Assembly: GCF_006402735.1 (NCBI RefSeq)
Contig: NZ_CP017174.1
Coordinates: 5,459,001 to 5,523,000 of the forward strand
Source: Myxococcus xanthus
GTDB taxonomy: Bacteria; Myxococcota; Myxococcia; Myxococcales; Myxococcaceae
DNA: 64,000 nucleotides
Direction: 5' to 3'
Part shown: in pieces, positions 39,477-48,065 of the stretch
How the letters are laid out: each line of letters begins with the position of its first letter
How positions within the stretch are numbered: position 1 is the stretch's first letter
Notes under the pieces: model-generated
Told to the model about the DNA's origin: nothing
The model's input: only the letters and a program-made list of their open reading frames with translations
Database searches by the model: none
Translations under genes and position numbers: made by a program

Positions 39477-40576
39477 GACTCGCGCTCCTGTCCGTCCTGC
39501 TGCTGGGTGTGGCTTGCTCCTCCGACAAGCCTCCGACGCAGGACGGGCCGGACGCGGGCCGTGGCGACGCGGGCACCGGAACAGACGACGCGGGCACCGG
39601 AACAGACGACGCGGGCAGCGGCGACGCGGGTTGCGAGCCGCTGGCCTCGGGGCCGGGCACCCCACTGCTCACCGGGTTGAACACGCCCCGCAGGCTCGCG
39701 GCGGACGAAACGGACCTCTACATCGCCGAGTCCCACTCCCTGAATCCGCAGCAGCCCCAGCCGGGCCCCGGGCGGCTCCTCCGGCTGCCACGCGCGGGCG
39801 GTGACGCGGTGTCCGTGGCCACGGGATTCCGGGCGCCGGATGCCATCGCCGTGGTGTCGGACTCCGTCTACGTGCTCGACCTGGACGGGCTGTGGCGGGT
39901 GGACAAGGCGACGGGCGCGAAGGACGCACGGCCGCTCGATGCCACGGTGAACAACGTCACCATTGGCGGCACGGAGGTCCTGCCCGCGCGGATGGGCGAC
40001 CGGGACGTGGTGGTCATCGCGACGTCGCACCGCCGGCTGGTGCGCGTGGACGCGTCGGGCGGCAACCGCCAGGAGCTCTACGCGGGCACGGGCTACACGC
40101 AGGTGCGCGGAGCACGCGTGCTGGGCCAGGACGTGTGGTTCCTGGTCGCCGCGGGAGAGAGCCCCGGCCTCTACAGCGTGCCGCTGGATGGCAGTGCCCC
40201 GGCCACGTTGCGCGACGGAAGCATCACCGCCGGCACCTCGTTGGAAGTCACGCCCACGCACTTCCTCGTCACCGAAGGAGGCAGCGGGAACGGCCGCGTG
40301 CTGCGCCTGCCACGCGAGGGCGGCGCGGCGGAAGTCGTGGCCACGGACCTCCAGGGGCCCGCCTTCCCGGTGGAGCTCAATGGCACGCTCTACTTCAAGG
40401 ACGTCAGCACCGGCGGCACGGACTTCCTGCGCCGCGTGAGCACCTGCACGTCCGGCGCCCTGGAGCCCGTGGGCCCAGAGGGCGTGGGGCCCGGGGGCCT
40501 GCTGGTGGACGGCGACACCCTGCTCTACACGTCACAGGAAAGCGGCACCGGTGGCTTCGTGGGCCGAGTGCCCTGA
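39473..40576 (+). CDS. Lipoprotein with beta-propeller-like fold
   Basis: The start ATG at 39473 overlaps the kinase stop (ATGA). The 367-residue product has a lipobox (LLSVLLLGVACSSDK), a low-complexity Asp/Ala/Gly/Thr linker, and a ~300-residue WD40/NHL-like propeller region (TNLNTPRRLAADETDLYIA-type blades, GDAVSVATGFRAPDAIAVV, GLWRVDKATGAKDARPL, GLYSVPLDGSAPATL). Such exported propellers bind ligands or other envelope proteins. Being translationally coupled to a cytosolic kinase gene suggests it belongs to the same sensory system, possibly as an extracytoplasmic sensor, although the kinase has no membrane anchor. Function unknown. Confidence 0.8.
   Translation: MRLALLSVLLLGVACSSDKPPTQDGPDAGRGDAGTGTDDAGTGTDDAGSGDAGCEPLASGPGTPLLTGLNTPRRLAADETDLYIAESHSLNPQQPQPGPGRLLRLPRAGGDAVSVATGFRAPDAIAVVSDSVYVLDLDGLWRVDKATGAKDARPLDATVNNVTIGGTEVLPARMGDRDVVVIATSHRRLVRVDASGGNRQELYAGTGYTQVRGARVLGQDVWFLVAAGESPGLYSVPLDGSAPATLRDGSITAGTSLEVTPTHFLVTEGGSGNGRVLRLPREGGAAEVVATDLQGPAFPVELNGTLYFKDVSTGGTDFLRRVSTCTSGALEPVGPEGVGPGGLLVDGDTLLYTSQESGTGGFVGRVP
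39566..39621 (+). repeat. 21-bp tandem repeat in the lipoprotein linker
   Basis: A 21-bp unit starting GACGCGGGCACCGGAACAG occurs twice in perfect tandem (39566-39586, 39587-39607), with a partial third copy. It encodes DAGTGTD repeats just after the lipobox. In-frame, so unit number can vary without a frameshift. Confidence 0.85.
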
Positions 40577-40660
40577 GCACGGCCGGCCCCGGGTTCGCGG
40601 CACGGGCCGTGGCAACCACCGTCCCTGTCACCTCCGAAGCCGGCCCCGCTGAAACGACAA

Positions 40661-40696
40661 CGGCCCCGGCGCCTCGCAACGAGGCATCCGGGGCCG
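40661..40696 (-). terminator. Terminator after groEL
   Basis: A long hairpin: outer CGGCCCCGG paired with CCGGGGCCG, inner GCCTCG-CAA-CGAGGC. On the minus strand it is followed by TTGTCGTTT. It lies 57 bases past the groEL stop and may also end the convergent lipoprotein transcript. Confidence 0.7.
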
Positions 40697-40752
40697 TCCA
40701 CCACTGAGTTCCAGATGGCCCGGGACTCACGTCCCGAGCCCTCCGGAGCGGC

Positions 40753-42396
<1,644 letters not shown>

Positions 42397-42445
42397 CGCA
42401 ACCTCCTGAATTTACTGGGGGATTTTACTGGTACGACACGGGCCG

Positions 42446-42472
42446 TTAGCACTCGGCCATGGCGAGCGCCAA
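42446..42472 (-). promoter_or_regulatory. CIRCE operator (HrcA site) of groEL
   Basis: TTAGCACTC, nine bases, GAGCGCCAA on the plus strand. The CIRCE consensus is TTAGCACTC-N9-GAGTGCTAA, so one arm is perfect and the other differs at two positions, with the exact 9-base spacer. It overlaps the -10 region and the presumed start of transcription, so HrcA should repress groEL until heat shock. Confidence 0.88.
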
Positions 42473-42498
42473 CATAAGGGCCGCCCGAACGATGTCAA
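42471..42498 (-). promoter_or_regulatory. Sigma70-type promoter of groEL
   Basis: On the minus strand TTGACA (42498-42493), a 16-base spacer, then TATGTT (42476-42471). The -35 is perfect and the -10 has four of six consensus bases. It sits directly upstream of the CIRCE inverted repeat. Confidence 0.8.
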
Positions 42499-42564
42499 CC
42501 AGGAAGGGTGGACGTGTAGGCGAGCGGACGGCCCTGAGCACCCTGTCGGGCAGGGCGCCGTGGG

Positions 42565-42921
42565 CTACTGCGCGAAGCGGACCAGGGTGAGCAGTTGGCC
42601 CATGTCCAGGGGCTTGTGGAGCGTCAGCGCCACGCCCTTGCGCAGGCCGCGGTCCGTCACCGAGCCATCCTCGCTGCCCGTCATCAGCAGCACCGGTACG
42701 CTCTGGAAGCGGGGGTCCGCCTTGAGCATCTCCGTGAACTGGATGCCGTCCATATGGGGCATCACGTAGTCGGTGATGACCATGCTGACCTGGTTGCGCT
42801 CCAGCACGTCGAGCGCCTGGAGCGCGTCGGACGCCGAGTAGACCGTGAACCCATGCATCTCCAAGAAGCGAGAGAGCATCGTGCAGAGTTCGAGATCGTC
42901 GTCGACGACAAGGATGTTCAC
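42565..42921 (-). CDS. Single-domain response regulator (CheY-like)
   Basis: A 118-residue receiver with no output domain. The acidic pocket is Asp7-Asp8-Asp9 (MNILVVDDDLEL), the acceptor is Asp51 (MVITDYVMPHMDG), the Thr/Ser switch residue is in LLMTGSEDG, and the conserved Lys is in LTLHKPLDMGQLL. It should act by protein binding, like CheY or a phosphorelay intermediate. It sits between groEL and the TPR-zincin gene and is transcribed alone on the minus strand. Its kinase is not identifiable from context. Confidence 0.92.
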   Translation of the reverse strand: MNILVVDDDLELCTMLSRFLEMHGFTVYSASDALQALDVLERNQVSMVITDYVMPHMDGIQFTEMLKADPRFQSVPVLLMTGSEDGSVTDRGLRKGVALTLHKPLDMGQLLTLVRFAQ

Positions 42922-43013
42922 GGGACCGAGCGCCGCACCAGGACGGGCGAAGGAACGTAGCAGCCGTGCGCGGCGTTGACAACGAAGTGCACGGCTTCAT
43001 ATGTCGCGGCCCC

Positions 43014-44084
43014 ATGGGGACGCGGACGTCGAAGCGAACGGGGGCGGGCGGGATGGAGGCGCTGGACGCGGCAGCAGAGGCCTTCGAGAGGGGTGACTTC
43101 GAGGCGGCCCTGGCCGCCGCCGACCGGGTCCTGGCCCAGGCCTCGGACGCGCTGGACGCCCTGCACCTGCGCGCCGCCGCCCTGGTGGAGCTGGGCCGCC
43201 TGGAGGAAGCCGGCCGGGCCTTCGGCGCCGCGCTGAGGGTGTCCCCGGACGACCTGGAGGTGCTCCTGGGCACCGCGGACCTCCTCATCTGCCGCGTGGG
43301 TGAGGACCGGGAGGCCGTGGAGGAAGGCCTGGGCTTCTGCGCGAAGGGCAAGCGCCTGGCGCAGAAGGCCGGCGACGTGGAGGTGCTCTACGAGTTCCTC
43401 CTCCTGGAGGGCATGGGCCTGAACCAGGTGGGCGACTGCCGCACGGCCCTGGCGAGCCTGGACGCGGCGCTGGGGCACATGCCGCGCTCGGTGGACGCGC
43501 AGCTGGAGCGGGGCATCGCCCTGTTCGAGCTGTGCCGCTTCGACGAGGCGAAGGCCGCCTTCGACAAGGTGCTGAAGGACACGCCCGACGAGGCCTGGGC
43601 CCACCAGTACCAGGGACTGCTGGCGGAGCGCCGGGGCGACGAAAAGGAAGCCCAGCGCCGCTTCGCGAAGGCCCAGGCGCTGGTGCCGACGGAGTTCTTC
43701 CCGCCGGTGGAGCTGGGCGAGGCCGAGTTCGACCGCGCGGTGGAGGCCGCTGTGCAGTCCCTGCCCGGCCACGCGAAGCAGTACCTGGACAACGTCACCA
43801 TCGCGGTGGAGGACCTGCCGGCGGACGAGGACCTGCTGGGTGAGGACCCTCCCCTGTCACCGAGCATCCTCGGGGTGTTCCGTGGCCTGGCGGTGGGCGA
43901 GCGCAGCGTGACGAACGCGTTCGACCACGTCCCCGCGTCCATCGTGCTGTACCAGAAGAACCTGGAGCGCTTCGCCCGCAGCCGCGAGGAGCTCATCGAG
44001 CAGATTGGCATCACCGTGATGCACGAGGTCGGTCACCTCATGGGACTGGATGAGGATGACCTGTGGCAACGGGGGCTGGACTGA
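43014..44084 (+). CDS. TPR-repeat protein with a C-terminal zincin metallopeptidase domain
   Basis: ATG 43014 is used (frame open to 42966). The ~356-residue cytosolic protein has about five TPR units in its first two thirds (AAEAFERGDFEAALAAADRV, AALVELGRLEEAGRAFGAAL and a unit ending CRTALASLDAALGHMP). A ~120-residue zincin-like domain follows, whose zinc motif is VMHEVGHLMGLDEDDLWQRG (HExxHxxGLxED). This matches the small possible-metallopeptidase family with the minimal zincin fold. TPRs may recruit substrates. No signal peptide. Its last 47 bases overlap the convergent epimerase gene. Confidence 0.85.
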   Translation: MGTRTSKRTGAGGMEALDAAAEAFERGDFEAALAAADRVLAQASDALDALHLRAAALVELGRLEEAGRAFGAALRVSPDDLEVLLGTADLLICRVGEDREAVEEGLGFCAKGKRLAQKAGDVEVLYEFLLLEGMGLNQVGDCRTALASLDAALGHMPRSVDAQLERGIALFELCRFDEAKAAFDKVLKDTPDEAWAHQYQGLLAERRGDEKEAQRRFAKAQALVPTEFFPPVELGEAEFDRAVEAAVQSLPGHAKQYLDNVTIAVEDLPADEDLLGEDPPLSPSILGVFRGLAVGERSVTNAFDHVPASIVLYQKNLERFARSREELIEQIGITVMHEVGHLMGLDEDDLWQRGLD

Positions 44085-45015
44085 GCGCCGCGAGCGTCTG
44101 GCGGATGCCGTCGCGGTACGGCGTCTTCCGGATGTCGCCGAGCAGCGCCCGCAGCGCCGAGTCGTCCATGATGACGGGCGAGGTGTGCAGGTAGTGCATC
44201 TCTCCCAGCTCGCGCATGAACGGGCTGAAGAGGCCGAGGAGGCGCACCATTCCCGGCCCCAGCGCGGAGTACTTCGCGGGGTGGCCGGCCTGGGCGTAGA
44301 TGTCCTCCACCAGGGCCGCCTGGGAGGTGACGCCCGCGCCCCCGAGGTTCCAGAAGCGGCCGTAGGCGCCCGGCGAGTCCATGAGCGCCGTCACCGTGGG
44401 GCCCACGTCGGGCACGTAGACGAACTCGTGGGGCATGTCGATGGGGCCGATGAGCTGGGCGCGCTTGCCCTGTGAGGCGGCGACGAAGGCGCGGTGGAGG
44501 AAGCTGTTCTCCACTCCTGGGCCGTAGAAGTCCGGGAGGCGGAGGATGGTGACTTTGATGGAGCCCGCCTTGTCCGCCGCGAGCAGCAGGTCCTCCTGAG
44601 CCTTGCGCAAGCGGCCCTTGTTGGTGTGCGGCACGCGAGGGTGGGACTCATTGACGACGTCCGTGCGCGGCCGGCCGTAGGGGTACACGCTGGCGATGAA
44701 GACGATGCGCTCCACGCCCTCGGCGATGGTGGCGTCGAGCGTGCGCTTCATCAGCACGGGGTGGAGGTGGAACTGCCAGTAGGGCACGCCGACCAGGTAG
44801 ACGAGCGTCTGGACGCCCCGGGCCGCGGCCTGGATGGAGGCCATGTCGTCGGGATTCCAGGTGACGATCTCCGCCTGCGGGTCCGCCCCGAACTCCCGCT
44901 GCAGGCCCTCCCGGGAGCGCCCCACCACGCGGTAGCCCCGCCCCTGCCCCCGCAGCGTCTGCGCGATGCTGTGTCCGACGACGCCCGAGGCGCCGAACAA
45001 CGCAACCGTGCCCAT
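44038..45015 (-). CDS. NAD(P)-dependent epimerase/dehydratase (extended SDR)
   Basis: ATG 45015 is chosen: AAGGGAG lies seven bases upstream and the Rossmann fold starts at once (MGTVALFGASGVVGHSIAQT, GxSGxxG motif). The ~325-residue protein shows the SDR layout: Asp/Glu-lacking beta2 (VVGRSREGL, suggesting NADP), and LVYLVGVPYWQFH. The active-site region SVYPYGRPRT has the YxxxK-like Tyr replaced or shifted, and NKGRLRKAQEDLLL may carry the Lys. The substrate is unknown. It is transcribed divergently from a TetR gene, across two operators, so it is the probable target of that repressor. Its 3' end overlaps the zincin gene. Confidence 0.85.
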   Translation of the reverse strand: MGTVALFGASGVVGHSIAQTLRGQGRGYRVVGRSREGLQREFGADPQAEIVTWNPDDMASIQAAARGVQTLVYLVGVPYWQFHLHPVLMKRTLDATIAEGVERIVFIASVYPYGRPRTDVVNESHPRVPHTNKGRLRKAQEDLLLAADKAGSIKVTILRLPDFYGPGVENSFLHRAFVAASQGKRAQLIGPIDMPHEFVYVPDVGPTVTALMDSPGAYGRFWNLGGAGVTSQAALVEDIYAQAGHPAKYSALGPGMVRLLGLFSPFMRELGEMHYLHTSPVIMDDSALRALLGDIRKTPYRDGIRQTLAALSPAPVATGHPHPVP

Positions 45016-45049
45016 GTCCTGCTCCCTTTTCCGAACGGCGAGTGGTTTG

Positions 45050-45075
45050 TGAACACCGTTCATGAACACCGTTCA
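45050..45075. promoter_or_regulatory. Two abutting 13-bp TetR operators
   Basis: TGAACACCGTTCA occurs twice with no gap (45050-45062 and 45063-45075). Each copy is a perfect TGAAC-ACC-GTTCA inverted repeat. A further GTTCA half-site lies at ~45089. The pair lies between the divergent epimerase and TetR starts, the usual place for autoregulation and neighbour control. Confidence 0.85.
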
Positions 45076-45118
45076 TCTACTGCTGGCCGTTCAGTTGGTC
45101 AAGGCCTACACTGGGAAC

Positions 45119-45760
45119 ATGGGGATTGCGGAGCGGAAGGAGCGACAGCGAGCGGAGCTGCGCGAGCAGATTCTGCGAGTCGCCCGGGACATCGTGGTGA
45201 AGGAGGGCTTCCCTGCCCTCTCGATGCGCAAGCTGGCGGACGCGGTGGAGTACGCGCCGGCGACGCTCTACCTCCACTTCGAGAACCGGGAGGCCATCGC
45301 GAAGGAGCTGTGCGTGCGCGGCTTCCAGGACCTGCTGGCCATGCTGGAGCCCGCGGCCCAGGTGGAAGACCCGCTGGAGCGCCTGCCCAAGCTGGCGGAG
45401 GCCTACGTCCGCTTCGGCCTGGAGCACCCGGAGACGTACCGGCTGATCTTCATGGAGGACGCGAAGCTCTCAACTGCACTGTTCGGGGACCACCCGGAGG
45501 GCGCGGGGCCGAGATCCTTCGGGGTGCTGGTGCAGGTCTTCGCGGACCTCCTGGCGGCCGGGAGGCTGGAGGAAAGCACGAAGCCGGAGCAGCTCGCGGA
45601 GGTGCTGTGGGCAGGGGTGCACGGCATCGTGAGCTTGAGGCTCACGTGCACGGGGTTCCCGGGCACGCCCGCGGAGGAACTGACGCAGGTGCTGGTGACG
45701 ACGCTCGTGAAGGGCTTGCCGGGGTTGAAGGCGGAACGGGCGCGGACGAAGGCGCGGTGA
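45119..45760 (+). CDS. TetR-family transcriptional regulator
   Basis: ATG 45119 begins MGIAERKERQRAELREQIL; the upstream ATG at 45062 would put the start inside the operator and is rejected. The ~213-residue protein has a TetR helix-turn-helix (ARDIVVKEGFPALSMRKLAD, then YAPATLYLHFENREAIAKEL), with recognition helix around TLYLHF. The C-terminal ligand-binding domain resembles the TetR_C_33/WHG type (RFGLEHPETYRLIFMED, then LWAGVHGIVSLRLTCTGFP). It should repress itself and the divergent epimerase gene through the two palindromes. The ligand is unknown. Confidence 0.92.
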   Translation: MGIAERKERQRAELREQILRVARDIVVKEGFPALSMRKLADAVEYAPATLYLHFENREAIAKELCVRGFQDLLAMLEPAAQVEDPLERLPKLAEAYVRFGLEHPETYRLIFMEDAKLSTALFGDHPEGAGPRSFGVLVQVFADLLAAGRLEESTKPEQLAEVLWAGVHGIVSLRLTCTGFPGTPAEELTQVLVTTLVKGLPGLKAERARTKAR

Positions 45761-45775
45761 GCCCGCGGCCCTGGG

Positions 45776-45806
45776 TTGACGGGGTCCGGAGGGTCCGGCG
45801 TAATCG
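45776..45806 (+). promoter_or_regulatory. Possible promoter of the tRNA-Sec gene
   Basis: TTGACG at 45776 and TAATCG at 45801, with a 19-base spacer, six bases before the first base of the tRNA. The spacer is long, so confidence is moderate. Confidence 0.45.
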
Positions 45807-45811
45807 CAGAC

Positions 45812-45910
45812 GGTAGGGCCTCCGGACCTGGTGGCCGGCCCGGTCTTCAAAACCGGTGAGGGGCGCCGAGAGGCGTCCCTGGCGAGTTCGATTCCCGTGC
45901 CCTACCGCCA
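45812..45910 (+). tRNA. selC: Selenocysteine tRNA (anticodon TCA)
   Basis: 99 bases including an encoded CCA. The acceptor stem is 8 bp (GGTAGGGC with GCCCTACC, then G and CCA), as in bacterial tRNA-Sec rather than the 7 bp of normal tRNAs. The anticodon stem CCGGT/ACCGG encloses the loop CTTCAAA, with anticodon TCA at 45847-45849. A long variable arm (GGGGCGCCGAGAGGCGTCCC) and a T arm with GGCGAGTTCGATTCCCG follow. The TCA anticodon with the long variable arm and 8-bp acceptor identifies UGA-decoding selenocysteine tRNA. selA, selB and selD are not in view. The gene marks the left limit of the prophage-like island and is a likely attachment site. Confidence 0.95.
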
Positions 45911-46188
45911 ACAATCCCCAAGAGTTACGCCCCCTTGCTGCCCCTTGGCAGCGGAGGACTCGTCCACACGCGTCCAGACGAGTCTACCTGATGTCGTTAG
46001 CACGTCGTTAGCGGAGCGGACTCTCCCAAGAATGGCTTGGCCTGGGTTGAGAGGGTGGCGCGACAGGTGACTCGGCCCCTCTTGGTTCCTACGGTCGGGA
46101 CTGGAGCGGCTTCAACAACCCCGCTCGGTCCAGTAGCTCGCGCACTCGCTCAGCCAGCACCACATGATCCGGGTGCCCGCTGCCGGTG
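45911..46188. other. Junction region after tRNA-Sec: hairpin, short direct repeats, orphan coding-like tail
   Basis: No full gene is seen. A perfect hairpin GCTGCC-CCTT-GGCAGC (45937-45952) may end the tRNA transcript. GTCGTTAGC occurs twice at an 11-base period (45993-46001, 46004-46012), preceded by two CGTCCAnACG units at a 10-base period (from 45961). Such phased repeats suit integrase arm or accessory-factor sites. On the minus strand 46185-46089 there is a coding-like frame without a start (HPDHVVLAERVRELLDRAGL, then LKPLQSRP and a stop), one frame off the end of the immunity-like gene. It may be the remnant tail of a displaced gene. Confidence 0.45.
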
Positions 46189-46548
46189 CTACTCCGGGTC
46201 AAGGGCCCAAGTTCCTTCATCCCACCGCTTGAGGGCTTCCTGAGCCTCAAATGGAATGAGCCCCTCCCCCTTCGCGGCCTCTTCGAGCACGGCCCTCGCC
46301 TCGGCGGTCTTGTAGCGAAGCAGGAGAGCAGCCGCAGCGGTTCTTACGTCCATCCGAGGATTTGCGAAGAGCGTTGCCAAAGCATCACGGCCTGCGTTGC
46401 CGTGTGCCCTGAGACGATCAAACGCCGCAAGCGATTTGTCCGCGTGTTTGTTCCCGGTTCTCGCGTCACCACGCATGATCGCCTCGGTCTGCGCGACGGT
46501 GTGATGCGCAAACTCCGCTACCAGTTTTCCAAGTGCGTCCATCACCAA
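46189..46548 (-). CDS. DUF2019/HEAT-like protein, probable immunity protein
   Basis: A 119-residue all-helical protein resembling the DUF2019 HEAT-like family (LVAEFAHHTVAQTEAIMRGD, NKHADKSLAAFDRLRAHGNA, VRTAAAALLLRYKTAEARAV, ending EALKRWDEGTWALD). No signal peptide, so cytosolic. Its start overlaps the end of the exported nuclease-toxin gene by seven bases, the typical arrangement of a toxin with its immunity protein. HEAT-like folds are known among immunity proteins of polymorphic toxins. Direct evidence of neutralising the toxin is lacking. Start ATG at 46548, or 46542. Confidence 0.75.
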   Translation of the reverse strand: MVMDALGKLVAEFAHHTVAQTEAIMRGDARTGNKHADKSLAAFDRLRAHGNAGRDALATLFANPRMDVRTAAAALLLRYKTAEARAVLEEAAKGEGLIPFEAQEALKRWDEGTWALDPE

Positions 46549-48065
46549 GCACCTTTCCGGACGTTGTCGAGAGCCCGCAGCCCGAAATCCCTTTGAGCCT
46601 CGAACGACTGACTACGCAACCAGTCTCGTACAGTCATCGTCCTTGACCCGGTCACTCGATACTGAATCGACGAGTAAAGCGCGCTGACCTTAGTGTGAAG
46701 CTCCTTGTCGAGCGCGACGATGTTCTCCGTATTGTGGATCGCCTTCGGGCCGAACCTCCCCACATTACCGTCGGTCTGCTCGACGATGTGATGCCACTCC
46801 TTCCCCGGTCCTGCGGGGCCCATCGCTCGTTTGAAGGACTTGAACGACGAGTAGGACTTCATGCCGCCAGGGCCAGCGGGTGGCGTCGAATTGGAGCCGC
46901 CTCCCTCCCCTGCCCGCTGAAGGATGATGGCGGCTCCTGGCCCACCGCTCAACACCGCAGCGGCACGCCCCACCGGCACCGCCGCGCTCTCCATGGCGAG
47001 CACACCTCGGGCGGACAACGCGAGCACTGGCACTTCCGCCGTGGCGAGGGCTACCCCCTCCAACGTGCGCGTCGCGGCTGACACCGTCCCCCATGTGGCA
47101 ATGAGGTTCGTCACCAACTTGGAGACGGCTTGCACCTGCTCGCCCCTGGTCATGTACCGGAAGCGCTCTAGGTATTCGGGAGACGACTCCAGCAACGCCA
47201 CCACGGCGGCGGGCATTTCCCGGAGTGCCGCGAGGTTGTCCGCTGGCGACGTCGAGAAGAACTTCCCCACCGAGAGGGCGAGCCCGACGAAGGCTTCTTC
47301 CGCCCCATCCAGCGTGCGACTGATGACGTCTGCATCGTCGTGGACGTCCGCCAGAGGGAAACCGCTCTCCTCCCGCAGTTCGTCGTTCAGCAGGCGGAAA
47401 ACGCCCGTGCGCCCGTCATAGAAGCGGCCCAGTTCGAAGCCACGGGCGCGGAAGGCCCCGTCCTTCCACTCCACGTCCCCCACCCGTTGCTGCGTCCTTC
47501 CGGTGCGCACCCACGCAATGCGCCCGTCAGGCCGTAGCACCGCCAGGTGCTTGAAGCGCTCCACCCGGCGTTCCAACTCGGCCCTCGACACCTCGCCAGT
47601 GGCCAGCACTTCCCGCAGCATGAAGCCCACCGCGAGGCGTGAGGGGAACTGGCTCAGCGTCACGTCCTTCCCCAGCAGGGGTCCGAGGAGTCGCGCAGCA
47701 TGGGTTGGGGTCAGCGAGCCTCCTGCAATCGGGCGCGCGTCCCGTTCCTCAACGCCCGCGCGCGAAAGCAGCGCGTCCCATGCATCTGCCCGCGCGGAGC
47801 GACTCGGGACGGAACCGCCCACCGCTGGCGACACGGTGCCCGCTCCCGTCGCGTCATCTCTGGGGACTCGGCGGCGATTGAGCCGAGCCGATTCGTCGGG
47901 CCCTGCCACGCCGAGCAGCGATGAAGGCGCAGGGAGGGGCTCCACAAGCGACGCACTGCTACGAGGCGCGTTGCTCATGGGGCGAGCCTGGGCCGTGGTG
48001 GGGACCAGTGTGGCGTATCCAGTGGTCAGCACCGCCACCACCCACAGCAAGGCGTTAGCGCGCAT
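46542..48065 (-). CDS. Exported polymorphic toxin with C-terminal HNH/EndoVII-like nuclease domain
   Basis: A 507-residue protein with a signal peptide (MRANALLWVVAVLTTGYATL, cleavage near AQA27/RP) and no lipobox Cys. The N-terminal ~390 residues are a helical delivery region with a hydrophobic segment at ~335-385. The last ~85 residues form a nuclease-like toxin: Trp424-His-His (EWHHIVEQ), AIHNTENIVALDKELH and TKVSALYSS, matching the His-His/Asn/His pattern of HNH/EndoVII toxin domains. It overlaps an outer-membrane protein gene upstream and a putative immunity gene downstream, a B-A-I layout like the myxobacterial Sit systems that move toxins by outer-membrane exchange. The missing lipobox argues against a classical SitA. 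Confidence 0.78.
   Translation of the reverse strand: MRANALLWVVAVLTTGYATLVPTTAQARPMSNAPRSSASLVEPLPAPSSLLGVAGPDESARLNRRRVPRDDATGAGTVSPAVGGSVPSRSARADAWDALLSRAGVEERDARPIAGGSLTPTHAARLLGPLLGKDVTLSQFPSRLAVGFMLREVLATGEVSRAELERRVERFKHLAVLRPDGRIAWVRTGRTQQRVGDVEWKDGAFRARGFELGRFYDGRTGVFRLLNDELREESGFPLADVHDDADVISRTLDGAEEAFVGLALSVGKFFSTSPADNLAALREMPAAVVALLESSPEYLERFRYMTRGEQVQAVSKLVTNLIATWGTVSAATRTLEGVALATAEVPVLALSARGVLAMESAAVPVGRAAAVLSGGPGAAIILQRAGEGGGSNSTPPAGPGGMKSYSSFKSFKRAMGPAGPGKEWHHIVEQTDGNVGRFGPKAIHNTENIVALDKELHTKVSALYSSIQYRVTGSRTMTVRDWLRSQSFEAQRDFGLRALDNVRKGAW

Noticed and set aside
40577..40752. A missing groES next to groEL
   Set aside because: Both sides of groEL were read in all frames for a ~95-residue chaperonin-10 sequence. 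Only a terminator lies downstream and the CIRCE promoter upstream.
45119..45760. The ATG at 45062 as the start of tetR
   Set aside because: It would lie inside the tandem operator and lacks a ribosome site. The family N-terminus begins at 45119.
45831..46070. A 79-codon open frame running through the tRNA-Sec gene
   Set aside because: It lies inside the structured tRNA sequence. The frame is accidental and has no ribosome site.
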